Below are positions 1 to 7,917 of a stretch of DNA of 64,000 nt, piece by piece; position 1 is the first letter of the stretch, and each line of letters starts with the position of its first letter. Position numbers and translations under genes: made by a program. A model generated the notes under the pieces. It did no database searches. It was not told the DNA's origin and worked only from the letters and a program-made list of their open reading frames with translations. Source of the DNA: BOG-931 sp963761525 (GTDB taxonomy: Bacteria > Pseudomonadota > Alphaproteobacteria > Rhizobiales > Xanthobacteraceae); assembly GCA_963761525.1 (NCBI GenBank), contig CAVXHG010000008.1, forward strand, positions 1,612,001-1,676,000, read 5' to 3'.

Positions 1-199
1 GTTTTTCAGTTTTCGTTCTTGAAGATCGCGATGGTAAAAAACGCGTTTGTATCGCGTACGCTGCGGCCTACAGGATGCTGCCGCTCCTATCGCCTTTCGG
101 CTCGCTATTGCCGGTACTGCATAGTGAAGCTTGTTTCCGGTCTTGTTATGATTTTCCAAACAGGCGCTAACCGGCCGGCGCAAAGACGGAGATGAAAAT
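1..199. other. Intergenic leader, no gene seen
   Basis: No supported coding region is visible before the first gene. The only recognisable signal is a Shine-Dalgarno-like CGGAGA at about 187-192, upstream of the ATG at 200. I see no hairpin followed by a T run. Confidence 0.5.
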
Positions 200-598
200 A
201 TGAGTGCACCCGGACTCATAACCGTTCGCAGCAAGTATTCCGCCAAGGACACGCTGGACCGACTTGAAGCCGAGGTGAAAGCCCGGGGCATCGAGGTGTT
301 CGCCCGCATCGATCATGCCGCCGGCGCGACCGCGGTTGGCCTGCCGTTGCGGCCGACAACGGTGCTGATATTCGGCAACGCCAAAGCAGGAACGCCGCTG
401 ATGCAAGCCGATCAGGCGGCAGGCATCGATTTGCCGCTGAAGGCTCTGGTCTATGAGGACGCGTCCGGCGCCGTTTGGCTTGCCTACAACGATCCGCACT
501 GGATCGCGCAGCGGCACGGGCTTGGCCCCTCAGTTGCGGCAAATGTCGAGGGCCTCGCCAAAGTCCTCGAAACCCTCGCCGCGAAAGCGACCGCGTGA
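200..598 (+). CDS. DUF302 domain protein
   Basis: This 132-residue protein is a stand-alone DUF302 domain. The family is small, soluble and often linked to stress or metal contexts, but it has no established reaction. The pattern that identifies it is an N-terminal YSAKDTLDRLEAEVKARG helix, the FARIDHAAGA turn and the LIFGNAKAGTPLMQ block, followed by KALVYEDASGAVWLAYNDP. No signal peptide is seen. The ATG at 200 follows a CGGAGA ribosome binding site. The gene converges with the cyclic-nucleotide-binding gene 13 bases downstream. The family assignment is confident; the function is unknown. Confidence 0.85.
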   Translation: MSAPGLITVRSKYSAKDTLDRLEAEVKARGIEVFARIDHAAGATAVGLPLRPTTVLIFGNAKAGTPLMQADQAAGIDLPLKALVYEDASGAVWLAYNDPHWIAQRHGLGPSVAANVEGLAKVLETLAAKATA

Positions 599-611
599 AA
601 TAGTCTGCAAC

Positions 612-983
612 CTACATCGCTACGTTTTGCGCGCGCAGCCGCCGTGCCAGAGTGCGCATGACGTTGAGCGCGAAATGCGGCGTACGGCTCACCAGAAACA
701 GGAACTGCTTCTCGCCGACCGGAACGAGCTTCGCATCAGTCTTGGCGATCGCCGTTGCGCTTCGCGGCGCCGGATCGATCAGCGCCATTTCGCCGAAAAT
801 ATCGTGGTCGCCGAGCGTGCCGAGCAATCGGTTGCCAAGCTGGATGTCGACCTTGCCGCTCTGGATGACGAAGAACTCGGCGCCCGGATCACCCTCTTTG
901 AAGATAACGTCGCCGGCCTTGAACTCGTGAACCGTGGCGCCAGCGCCTGCCAGGATGCCAAAATCAATCGTCGTGTCGGACAT
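612..983 (-). CDS. Cyclic nucleotide-binding domain protein
   Basis: The 123 residues are a single Crp-type cNMP-binding domain, with no DNA-binding helix-turn-helix and no membrane segment. The beta-roll runs from about residue 15 to 105, with FKAGDVIFKEGDPGAEFFVI and the phosphate-binding cassette FGEMALIDPAPRSATA. In the phosphate-binding cassette the Arg-Ser-Ala-Thr stretch is well preserved, so ligand binding is plausible. Such stand-alone domains usually act as small regulatory subunits, but the partner is not evident here. It is convergent with the DUF302 gene and about 400 bases from the next gene upstream. Confidence 0.88.
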   Translation of the reverse strand: MSDTTIDFGILAGAGATVHEFKAGDVIFKEGDPGAEFFVIQSGKVDIQLGNRLLGTLGDHDIFGEMALIDPAPRSATAIAKTDAKLVPVGEKQFLFLVSRTPHFALNVMRTLARRLRAQNVAM

Positions 984-1381
984 GTCGAGAGCCCCGTTGC
1001 CTTACGGTAATACTGTAGTTCCATGACATGCGAGTGGATGATTACAGTTTTATGACAACAGCCGCGCCGCGGGAACCTGACGCTTGAAACCGCGCTCGCC
1101 GCGAACCGGCAGGCCGCATCGGAATATCTGGACGAATGGCTGGGCCAGAAAATGCTAACGGCCACGTTCGACTGAGTGCGCGTACATCCGGCGTCACCCT
1201 ATCGTAACCGTGGCCGTCCCGTAGCGGCGGCCCTTGCGAGCCTCAACGCCACGGAAGGCAGATAGGCGTTACCTGCCTTTTATGCAAGAGTGTGCGGAAA
1301 TCGTTAACAAAGGGCTAATTGTACTCAACTAACGATCAATCCGGGGCTGTACGGCAACCGCCCCGCGCCAGGGAGAAAACC
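984..1381. other. Intergenic region with short coding-like remnant and structured leader
   Basis: This 398-base gap lies between the divergent cNMP-binding gene and hdeD-like gene. From 1056 to 1175 the plus strand stays open and reads like a protein C-terminus (LETALAANRQ, then YLDEWLGQKM, ending at a TGA), but it has no ATG, GTG or TTG start, so it may be a gene remnant. Positions 1245-1279 can form an interlocked pair of stems listed separately. The rest shows nothing recognisable. Confidence 0.4.
1245..1279 (+). promoter_or_regulatory. Possible pseudoknot-like leader upstream of hdeD-like gene
   Basis: AACGCC at 1245-1250 can pair with GGCGTT at 1265-1270, and AAGGCAG at 1255-1261 can pair with CTGCCTT at 1273-1279. 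The four arms alternate, which is the order of an H-type pseudoknot or of two mutually exclusive stems. The second stem is followed by TTA rather than a long T run. It lies about 100 bases before the ATG at 1382. Chance pairing has not been excluded. Confidence 0.3.
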
Positions 1382-1963
1382 ATGACCATGAGCCGACCGA
1401 CCGACGAACAAGGCATCGAAAACGCCGTTTCCGGCGCCATCCGGGCTCATTGGAAGCTCTTCCTGATCGAAGGCATCGTGCTGGTCATACTCGGCTTCGC
1501 GGCCATCCTGGTCCCGCCGATCGCCACGCTGGCGTTCGAACTGGTGATCGGCTGGCTGTTCCTGATCAGCGGCGTGGTCGGGTTGATCACCACGTTCTAC
1601 ATGCGCAACGCGCCGGGCTTCTGGTGGTCGTTGTTGTCGGCCGTCGTCGGCATCGCCGCGGGCCTGGTGCTGCTGCGCTGGCCAATCTCGGGAACGCTGT
1701 CGCTCACTTTCGTCCTGATCGCTTTCTTCGTGATCGAGGGCATCCTCACCATCATGTACGCGCTGGATCACCGCAATCAGCTTTCGAGCCGATGGGGCTG
1801 GATGCTGGCGAGCGGTATCGTTGATCTCATTCTCGCCGGCATCATCTTTGCCGGACTACCGGGATCGGCGGCATGGGCGCTCGGGCTGTTGGTCGGCATC
1901 AACATGGTGTTCGGCGGCACCGCCATGATCGGCATGGCACTGGCGGCAAAAAACCCAGCGTAG
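1382..1963 (+). CDS. HdeD family membrane protein
   Basis: A 193-residue integral membrane protein with about six hydrophobic segments. It opens WKLFLIEGIVLVILGFAAIL and contains the WWSLLSAVVGIAAGLVLL and GWMLASGIVDLILAGIIF helices typical of HdeD proteins, which in enterobacteria contribute to acid resistance at high cell density. The start chosen is the ATG at 1382 behind AGGGAGA. An in-frame TTG at 1319 would add 21 residues of implausible leader. It is followed after two bases by the Cys-rich gene, so the two are probably co-transcribed. The acid-resistance role is family knowledge only. Confidence 0.85.
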   Translation: MTMSRPTDEQGIENAVSGAIRAHWKLFLIEGIVLVILGFAAILVPPIATLAFELVIGWLFLISGVVGLITTFYMRNAPGFWWSLLSAVVGIAAGLVLLRWPISGTLSLTFVLIAFFVIEGILTIMYALDHRNQLSSRWGWMLASGIVDLILAGIIFAGLPGSAAWALGLLVGINMVFGGTAMIGMALAAKNPA

Positions 1964-1965
1964 TT

Positions 1966-2700
1966 ATGCCAGGTAATCGGCCGGACGAACTGACGGCGTT
2001 CGAGGCCTCAGGTAAGGCGCTCCGTCACGATCTCGCATCGGCCGCGATCAATCCGGTAGAGTTTCAGCGCAAGATCCAGCGTTGCAGCTTGGAAACTTGC
2101 CGCGGCATGTGCTGCTACGACGGGGCGTCTGTCGACAAGGCAACCGCGGAAAAAATTCAGGAAATTGCGGACGACAATCGCCATCGGTTCTCGGCGATGG
2201 GTTTGGACTTGCCGCTCGACGTGGTCGAAAAAAATGAATGGAACGGCGTGGTTGGACTTAAGACGGCGGTCCGGCCGTTTCCGTTTCGATCGCACGTCAA
2301 GAATTTTCCGGAGCATTTCAACGAGACGGCTTGCGTCTTTCTGCTCGACGACGGCCGCTGCGGCCTGCAGGTACTGTCCGAACAGGATGGGAAGCATCGT
2401 TGGTTCTATAAGCCCCTCACCTGCTGGCTGCAGCCCATCAAACTGACAAGTGCAGCGATCAGACTCTACGATCAGGACTCCGACCCCAACAAACTTCCGG
2501 GCTACGATGGTTTCGTGATCCGGACGTGCTGTGGCCGCACTGAGACTGATGGGCAGCCGGCGGCTGCGGTGTTGCGCGAGGAATTGGAATTCCTGGGCAA
2601 GCTGATCGATCGTGATTTGCTGGCTGAGTTGCCAGCGACATCCGCGGAGGGTCAGAAGCCGGCGGAGCGAAGCGCCGACGGAAACAAGGCCTCAGGGTAA
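1966..2700 (+). CDS. Cys-rich DUF3109/YkgJ-like metal-cluster protein
   Basis: This 244-residue soluble protein carries a cysteine arrangement like the DUF3109/YkgJ group, which is thought to bind zinc or iron-sulfur. It has CSLETCRGMCC near residues 48-58, ETACVFLLDDGRCGLQ mid-protein, PLTCWLQP and RTCCGRTE. The ATG at 1966 lies just after the hdeD-like stop; the open frame extends upstream but only through Arg/His-rich out-of-frame sequence. Its 3' end overlaps the convergent TIR-STAND gene by 9 bases (2692-2700). The last 25 residues are low-complexity and probably disordered. The reaction is unknown and the family call moderate. Confidence 0.7.
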   Translation: MPGNRPDELTAFEASGKALRHDLASAAINPVEFQRKIQRCSLETCRGMCCYDGASVDKATAEKIQEIADDNRHRFSAMGLDLPLDVVEKNEWNGVVGLKTAVRPFPFRSHVKNFPEHFNETACVFLLDDGRCGLQVLSEQDGKHRWFYKPLTCWLQPIKLTSAAIRLYDQDSDPNKLPGYDGFVIRTCCGRTETDGQPAAAVLREELEFLGKLIDRDLLAELPATSAEGQKPAERSADGNKASG

Positions 2701-5457
2701 TTCCCGCGCGATCCGGAATCCGACGGCGTCGAAGCGGCCGTCGGCGGGATAGCCCCAGCGCTCCGCGCAACGGATAATGTCGATGGCGCTAACGAAGGCG
2801 CCGCCGCGGTCCACGCGTTTGGTGCAATCGCCGCCATTAGCGCCGGTCCATGCCGAGCCGTCAGCAGGCGCACCTTCATAGGTGTCATGCCAGCAATCTT
2901 GCGTCCACTCCCAGACGTTTCCGACCATGTCGAAAAGACCGAATGCATTAGGAGCGAAACTGCCGACGGGTGCGGTACGTGTGTTGTCCCACTTCGAGCC
3001 GCAGCCATTACAGTCGGCGTTGGCTTTTCCAGCATCGGCGCCCCAGGGATACGGGGTCTGGGTGCCGGCGCGCGCGGCATATTCATATTCGCTCTCGGTG
3101 AGCAGCCTGTATGTCTTGCCGGTCATTTTTGAAAACCAGTCAGCGTAGTGCTGCGCCTCTGACCAGTCCAGGTCGATAACCGGTTGCGATCCGCGTCCGT
3201 AGCCGGCATCGCTAATGTGCGGACAATCTCCGTAATTTGTGCACGCATCCCAGTCGTCAAAGGTGATTTCGTATTTGGAAACCGCCAACGGCCTGGCGAT
3301 CGTAACCGCGTGTTGCGGTTCCTGGGTCCAGTCCTGGCCTGGCTCGGTTTGACTTGCTCCCATCGTAAACGATCCGGCCGGAATGACGATCATTTCCGGG
3401 CACTGCGCCGCGCACTCCTTGAAAGTATCTTTTGGGTTCAGCGCCTGCGCTGCTGCGACCGAGAGCACGTGGGGCAGTATCTGAGCGTTCTGGTAGGGGC
3501 GAGTGATCCTCTCCGAACGCCAGAATGCGACCAGTTTATCTTGTTCCAGCCAACTGATCAGCGTGGCAACGACGGCGAGAGCCAGCACCGCGACCAAGGC
3601 AGCAGTTCGTTGCTGCCGCCGTCGCGTCGTCCTGATACTTAACTTGATGAACTCCTGATCCGGCGCAGCGATGTCGAGCGGCCGCTTTCGCAGCCAGTTA
3701 CCGGCGTTGGTGGCCGCCAGTCCCATCAGCAAAGCGCCGTCCTTGAAGTTCGCAGGGGTCGCCTGCCAGGTCCGCCGCGCAGACTCCAGACCGCTGCGCC
3801 AGGAGAGAAATTCGCGCTCCGCCGCGATCCACTCGCGAAGCTTGTTCCAGCGCCGAAAAATCGTCTCGTGCGCGACCTCTGCAAGCGCCTCACCGGTTTC
3901 GGGTGTCGCTATCGCGAGCAGCCGGTTGGGATGATCCGCAAGTTCGCTGACAAGCTTCCACTGGGTTTCTGAAAATTCCGAGCGTGGCGCACGCCGGCGC
4001 GCCGGCTCGCCGTCCTCGCGTACGGTGGCAAGGTTCAGGGTCAGAATGCGGCGAAGTTCGTCCACCGACTTCGGATGATTGGCGACAAAGTTGTCGGCAC
4101 GCTCGACCAACACCTGTCCAAGATCGATGGAACGGGCCGGCAGCCGAAGCACGCCGTCGTCGCGCTTGGTCATGCTTTGCCACATATCGTCCAGCAGATA
4201 GGACAGCAGCGGCAGCGCACCGGCGTCTTTGGTGGATTCTTCCGCGGCCTTCCGCGCGATGTCCTCCGCGAGGTGACCGGTTTCAAAGCTTGCCGAAAGC
4301 AGAGCCGCGGGCCGGCTTACCACTTCGCGCAGCTCCTGTTCCCGCAACGGAGCCACTTCGATCTGACGGTACACCGCGTGCAGCGCCTGATCCTTTTGCA
4401 GTTCGCCGAAAAAATCGGCGCGCAAACTCATCAGTGCGCGCAGCCGCGGGTCCGACTGCCCTTCGGCAATTATTTCCGAAAAGCGCCTGCCCTGATGCTC
4501 TTCCGCGCGCAGATAAAGTTCTTCGCCCTGGTCGATGTAAAGGAAATAAGCCGGCGGCGCCGGCTGATTCAGCTCCTCTCGGCGGCGTTCGGTTGCGTCG
4601 ATGAGGTCGGCAAGGGAAGCCTTGCCGTTTAGCAATAGGTCAAGCCAGCCGCTTTGATGTTTGACCCGATCGGGATCCGTCGCCTTGAACTGCCAGGTGT
4701 CAAGAAAAGCATCGACCAGCACTTTAAGGGGATCGGTGCCGGGGCGTATTGTGAGGAACACCCATTGGCGGCTGTTCTCGAAGACCTGGGGCCACGGTCC
4801 GGGGGTTTCCACGTCGGTCGGCCATGCCTGCCGCTTCAGCGATCCGAGCACGCCTGCCTGCGCCAGCGAAGATTTACCAACCCCGGAATTGCCGACCAAA
4901 ACAGGCAGCCGGTTCACCGCACCTGCAAGCGTCGAAAGCACGTCGACGGTTTCTCTCTTGCGTCCAAAAAAATAGCCGCTGTCCCGTTCTTCCATCGCAG
5001 CGAGGCCGCGATAGGGGCATGTGTAACGCCACAGGTCCTCGGGATTGTCGTCGCCCGCAGCGACTGCATCGAACAGCCGGCCGACTTCCACTTCCGCGGC
5101 CGGATCGCCGGTGATGATCCAGTGATGCCGCCGCAGAAACGGCAGGCCCGGGGCGGTCTGGCCCTCAAGTAAAACCACGATAAGCGGAAAATCAGGAGAC
5201 TTTACGCGCTTATCGAGAGCCTCATCGTACTCATAAACCTGCCAGTCACCCAGGCCGCGCTCGCCCACCAGTAGAATAAACGCATTTGCGGTCGCTATTT
5301 CCTCGGCAAGTTGCGCCGACCAGGAGCGCCCCGCTCGAAGATGCGTCGGTGCAAAAAATACCCGGGACTCCGGGTCTTTGCGCTCTATCGCGATTTTAAG
5401 CCGCGTCGCCAGTAACTCATCTGGCGTGTGATAACTGAGAAACCAGCGCCTTTGCAC
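2692..5457 (-). CDS. TIR-STAND NTPase with transmembrane segment and FGE-sulfatase-fold domain
   Basis: This 921-residue multidomain protein starts at a GTG. Residues 3-125 are a TIR domain: FLSYHTPDELLATRL opens it and WQVYEYDEAL supplies Glu76, placed like the catalytic Glu of NAD-cleaving TIRs. Residues 145-600 are a STAND-type P-loop NTPase (nSTAND1-like, CPYRGLAAMEERDSGYFFGR): Walker A GNSGVGKSS 189-197, Walker B YFLYIDQGEELY 304-315, then SLRADFF and LREQELREVV. Arg-rich TTRRRQQR precedes a transmembrane segment at about 618-637. Residues 687-918 are an FGE-sulfatase/SUMF1 fold (PAGSFTMG, RLLTESEYEYAARAG, GNVWEWTQD, RGGAF). The first Cys usually found after RGGSFL is Ser here, so formylglycine formation is unlikely. 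Positive-inside logic puts TIR and NTPase in the cytoplasm and the Cys-rich fold in the periplasm. This suggests a transmembrane sensor or conflict protein; that role is inference. Confidence 0.88.
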   Translation of the reverse strand: MQRRWFLSYHTPDELLATRLKIAIERKDPESRVFFAPTHLRAGRSWSAQLAEEIATANAFILLVGERGLGDWQVYEYDEALDKRVKSPDFPLIVVLLEGQTAPGLPFLRRHHWIITGDPAAEVEVGRLFDAVAAGDDNPEDLWRYTCPYRGLAAMEERDSGYFFGRKRETVDVLSTLAGAVNRLPVLVGNSGVGKSSLAQAGVLGSLKRQAWPTDVETPGPWPQVFENSRQWVFLTIRPGTDPLKVLVDAFLDTWQFKATDPDRVKHQSGWLDLLLNGKASLADLIDATERRREELNQPAPPAYFLYIDQGEELYLRAEEHQGRRFSEIIAEGQSDPRLRALMSLRADFFGELQKDQALHAVYRQIEVAPLREQELREVVSRPAALLSASFETGHLAEDIARKAAEESTKDAGALPLLSYLLDDMWQSMTKRDDGVLRLPARSIDLGQVLVERADNFVANHPKSVDELRRILTLNLATVREDGEPARRRAPRSEFSETQWKLVSELADHPNRLLAIATPETGEALAEVAHETIFRRWNKLREWIAAEREFLSWRSGLESARRTWQATPANFKDGALLMGLAATNAGNWLRKRPLDIAAPDQEFIKLSIRTTRRRQQRTAALVAVLALAVVATLISWLEQDKLVAFWRSERITRPYQNAQILPHVLSVAAAQALNPKDTFKECAAQCPEMIVIPAGSFTMGASQTEPGQDWTQEPQHAVTIARPLAVSKYEITFDDWDACTNYGDCPHISDAGYGRGSQPVIDLDWSEAQHYADWFSKMTGKTYRLLTESEYEYAARAGTQTPYPWGADAGKANADCNGCGSKWDNTRTAPVGSFAPNAFGLFDMVGNVWEWTQDCWHDTYEGAPADGSAWTGANGGDCTKRVDRGGAFVSAIDIIRCAERWGYPADGRFDAVGFRIARELP

Positions 5458-5599
5458 AGCTCTGTCCGGTCCAATGCTTTGTCAATCTAGCCAAGGTGCT
5501 GGCATTCGCAAAGCGCCGATGGGTAATTCGCGTTGATGACAGACGTAAGCTTATCCCATATTCTTTGGCTACTTTTCCTCAGTCATTCCAGAACAAACC

Positions 5600-6514
5600 A
5601 TGCCTGTTTGCGAAGCTGATCCCTGGCGATTGCAATATTTTACGCACGTCCAGACCGACGCAAAGATTCCGACGGAGGATCCGGACGCCTGGGAATGGTA
5701 TCCCGCCTACCATTGGGTCTACGACAAACTAGCGGTCGCACTAAGCCAAAAACTCGATGCGGGACCGCATGGAACCGCGCCCCCCGGTTTTCCGGTCTTT
5801 TCCAAGCCGATCATCAATCTGAAAGGGATGGGCGCCGGTAGCAGGGTGCTGGCTTCTCAGGCGGACTACGACAAGTACTACGCGCCCGGGCATATGTGGG
5901 TGACGTTGCTGGAAGGCCGGCACGTGTCATCCGACGTCGCGGTCGTCAACGGCGAGCCGCGCTGGTGGCGGCATGTTACCGGGAAACCCGCGGGCGAAGG
6001 CACGTTCGATTACTGGTTTGTCCATGCCGAAGCCGACAAGGCGATTGAGCAAGGATGCGGCGATTGGGTACGGAAACATCTCGGCGGCTACACCGGCATG
6101 TTGAATCTCGAAACCATTGGCGGAGTTATCATTGAGGCGCATCTGCGCTTCGCCGATCAATGGCCTGACCTCTACGGCACCGGCTGGATTGATGCGCTGG
6201 TCGGTCTTTATGAAAAGGGACAGTGGAACTTCGCCGACGACGACCGCCGCAACGGCTACAGCGTCGTGCTGTTCGCACCAAGTGGACGAAGCTACCGCCA
6301 TCCGCCTCAGAGCCTCGTTGACGAGATCAAGGCGATGGACGGTATTACAAGCGTGCAGATAACCTTCCACGAGGATTGGGCGCCAGAACGGCACTCCATG
6401 CCGCCAGGCGGTTTCCGGTTGGCAGTCGTCAATTGCTTTGATCTTGAAGCCGGATACAAGGCGCGAAACCGGTTCAAGGATTACTTCCTCTCAGAGGCGG
6501 CGACTAGACCCTGA
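5600..6514 (+). CDS. Conserved hypothetical protein, possible ATP-grasp-like core
   Basis: A 304-residue soluble protein transcribed divergently from the TIR-STAND gene across a 142-base gap. I do not recognise the family with confidence. The stretch NLETIGGVIIEAHLRF (about residues 172-187) resembles the Asn/Glu metal-binding loop of ATP-grasp enzymes, and WRHVTGKPAGEGTFDYW is a plausible nucleotide-facing segment, but a full ATP-grasp alignment is not proven. No signal peptide or membrane helix is visible. The ATG at 5600 has only a weak upstream purine stretch. Its position head-to-head with the TIR-STAND gene makes shared regulation possible but does not show a shared function. Confidence 0.65.
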   Translation: MPVCEADPWRLQYFTHVQTDAKIPTEDPDAWEWYPAYHWVYDKLAVALSQKLDAGPHGTAPPGFPVFSKPIINLKGMGAGSRVLASQADYDKYYAPGHMWVTLLEGRHVSSDVAVVNGEPRWWRHVTGKPAGEGTFDYWFVHAEADKAIEQGCGDWVRKHLGGYTGMLNLETIGGVIIEAHLRFADQWPDLYGTGWIDALVGLYEKGQWNFADDDRRNGYSVVLFAPSGRSYRHPPQSLVDEIKAMDGITSVQITFHEDWAPERHSMPPGGFRLAVVNCFDLEAGYKARNRFKDYFLSEAATRP

Positions 6515-6563
6515 TCCGCGTTACTCCGCTCTCTCGTGGGTCGCGATAGACGAACTGGCCCGG

Positions 6564-7775
6564 CTAATTGTTGACCAGTGGACAGTTGTCATCTTTCATT
6601 GGCCGGAAAGCGTCATCGGCGGGAATAGTCGCCCGCAGCCTGTAATCATCACCCGGATATTTCAATTCGCCCGGCTTTTTGACTTCAAACAAATAAGCTG
6701 GATGTAGCTTTCGACCGTCGGCGCGTATGCTGCCTTTGCCAAATAGAGGATCGTCCGTAGGCATTTCTTTCATCTTGGCGACGACAGCTGCGCCGTCATT
6801 ATCGGCTTTGAGCGCGGCCACAGCCTTCAGGTAATGGGTGACAGCCGAGTAAACGCCGGCTTGCGCCATGTTAGGAAACTTCCCAGGCTGCTCGACGCGC
6901 CAACGCTTGGTAAACGCGCGATTGGCTTCGGTCATGTCCCAGTACCACGTTTCGGTCAGGACCAGCCCTTGAGCGATTTTTAGACCGAGTGCATTGACGT
7001 CGGTAATGTAGACCAACAGCCCGGCAAACTTCTGGCCGCCGGCCGTGATCCCAAGCTCAACACCTTGCCTGACCGCTCGCTCGGCATCCAAGCCGGCATT
7101 CGCAAGGCCAATGATCCTGGCCTTCGATGTTTGAGCCTTCTGAAGAAACGGCGAGAAGTCCCGTGTATTGAGAGGATGATATGCCGTGCCGAGCACTTTG
7201 CCGCCGTTCGCGGTAATGACGGCGGCGGTGTCGTGTTCGAGGGTCTTACCGAATCCGTAGTCAGCGGTGAGAAAGTACCAGCTATCGCCGCCTGTCTTCA
7301 CGACCTGCGTGCCTATGACGTGGGCCAGCATCCAGGTGTCGAAGGTCCATTGAATTGTGTTCGGGGAGCATTTTGGCCCGGTCAAATCGGACGTCGCTGC
7401 ACTGGATGCGAGAAGAACCTTGTTTTTCTCGCGAGCGACCTGACTGACCGCGAGCGCTACATCGGAGTTGGGCACGTCGACGATTGCACCGACACCGTCA
7501 GTATCAAACCATTGACGGGCAATGTTGGCCCCGAGAGTCGGGTTGTTGTGATGATCCGCGCTGACGACGGAGACCTTCAGGCCGTGAGCGGACGGATTGA
7601 AATCCTCGACAGCCAGTTTTGCCGCCGTAACAGAGCCAGCTCCGCTCGTATCGGCGTAGACACTCGACATATCGCCAAGCACGCCGATCTTGATCTCATT
7701 ATTGACGGTCTGCGCACGGGCGCCGGTGCAGATCAGGGCAGTTGTCGCGAACCAAAATAAAATTGCCCGGTACAC
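6564..7775 (-). CDS. ABC transporter substrate-binding protein (Liv type)
   Basis: A 403-residue periplasmic binding protein of the Leu/Ile/Val family (Peripla_BP_6). It starts at GTG 7775 behind a strong AAGGGGG site and has a signal peptide with a ...TGARAQ cleavage region. The mature part opens EIKIGVLGDMSSVYADTSG and continues with AVEDFN, VVSADHHNNP and WYFLTADYGFGK, all typical of the first lobe. No permease or ATPase lies next to it, so it is an orphan receptor that may feed a remote Liv transporter. The ligand cannot be told from sequence; related proteins bind amino acids, amides or aromatic acids. Confidence 0.9.
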   Translation of the reverse strand: MYRAILFWFATTALICTGARAQTVNNEIKIGVLGDMSSVYADTSGAGSVTAAKLAVEDFNPSAHGLKVSVVSADHHNNPTLGANIARQWFDTDGVGAIVDVPNSDVALAVSQVAREKNKVLLASSAATSDLTGPKCSPNTIQWTFDTWMLAHVIGTQVVKTGGDSWYFLTADYGFGKTLEHDTAAVITANGGKVLGTAYHPLNTRDFSPFLQKAQTSKARIIGLANAGLDAERAVRQGVELGITAGGQKFAGLLVYITDVNALGLKIAQGLVLTETWYWDMTEANRAFTKRWRVEQPGKFPNMAQAGVYSAVTHYLKAVAALKADNDGAAVVAKMKEMPTDDPLFGKGSIRADGRKLHPAYLFEVKKPGELKYPGDDYRLRATIPADDAFRPMKDDNCPLVNN

Positions 7776-7917
7776 TGTTGCCCCCTTAGGATCGGATTAT
7801 TCTTGGCCCTGCAGCGGTCTTACCGCAAGGTTAGAGGTCTCAGATTTTCGCGCAATCCCCTTACCGGATTCGTGGAAAAATCGCCGGCGCGGCCTGCGGG
7901 CAGAACGGGAGCTGACC

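Noticed and set aside
2692..5457. Treating the large protein as a sulfatase-modifying enzyme
   Set aside because: The FGE fold is only the last quarter, lacks the first catalytic Cys, and is attached to TIR and NTPase domains.
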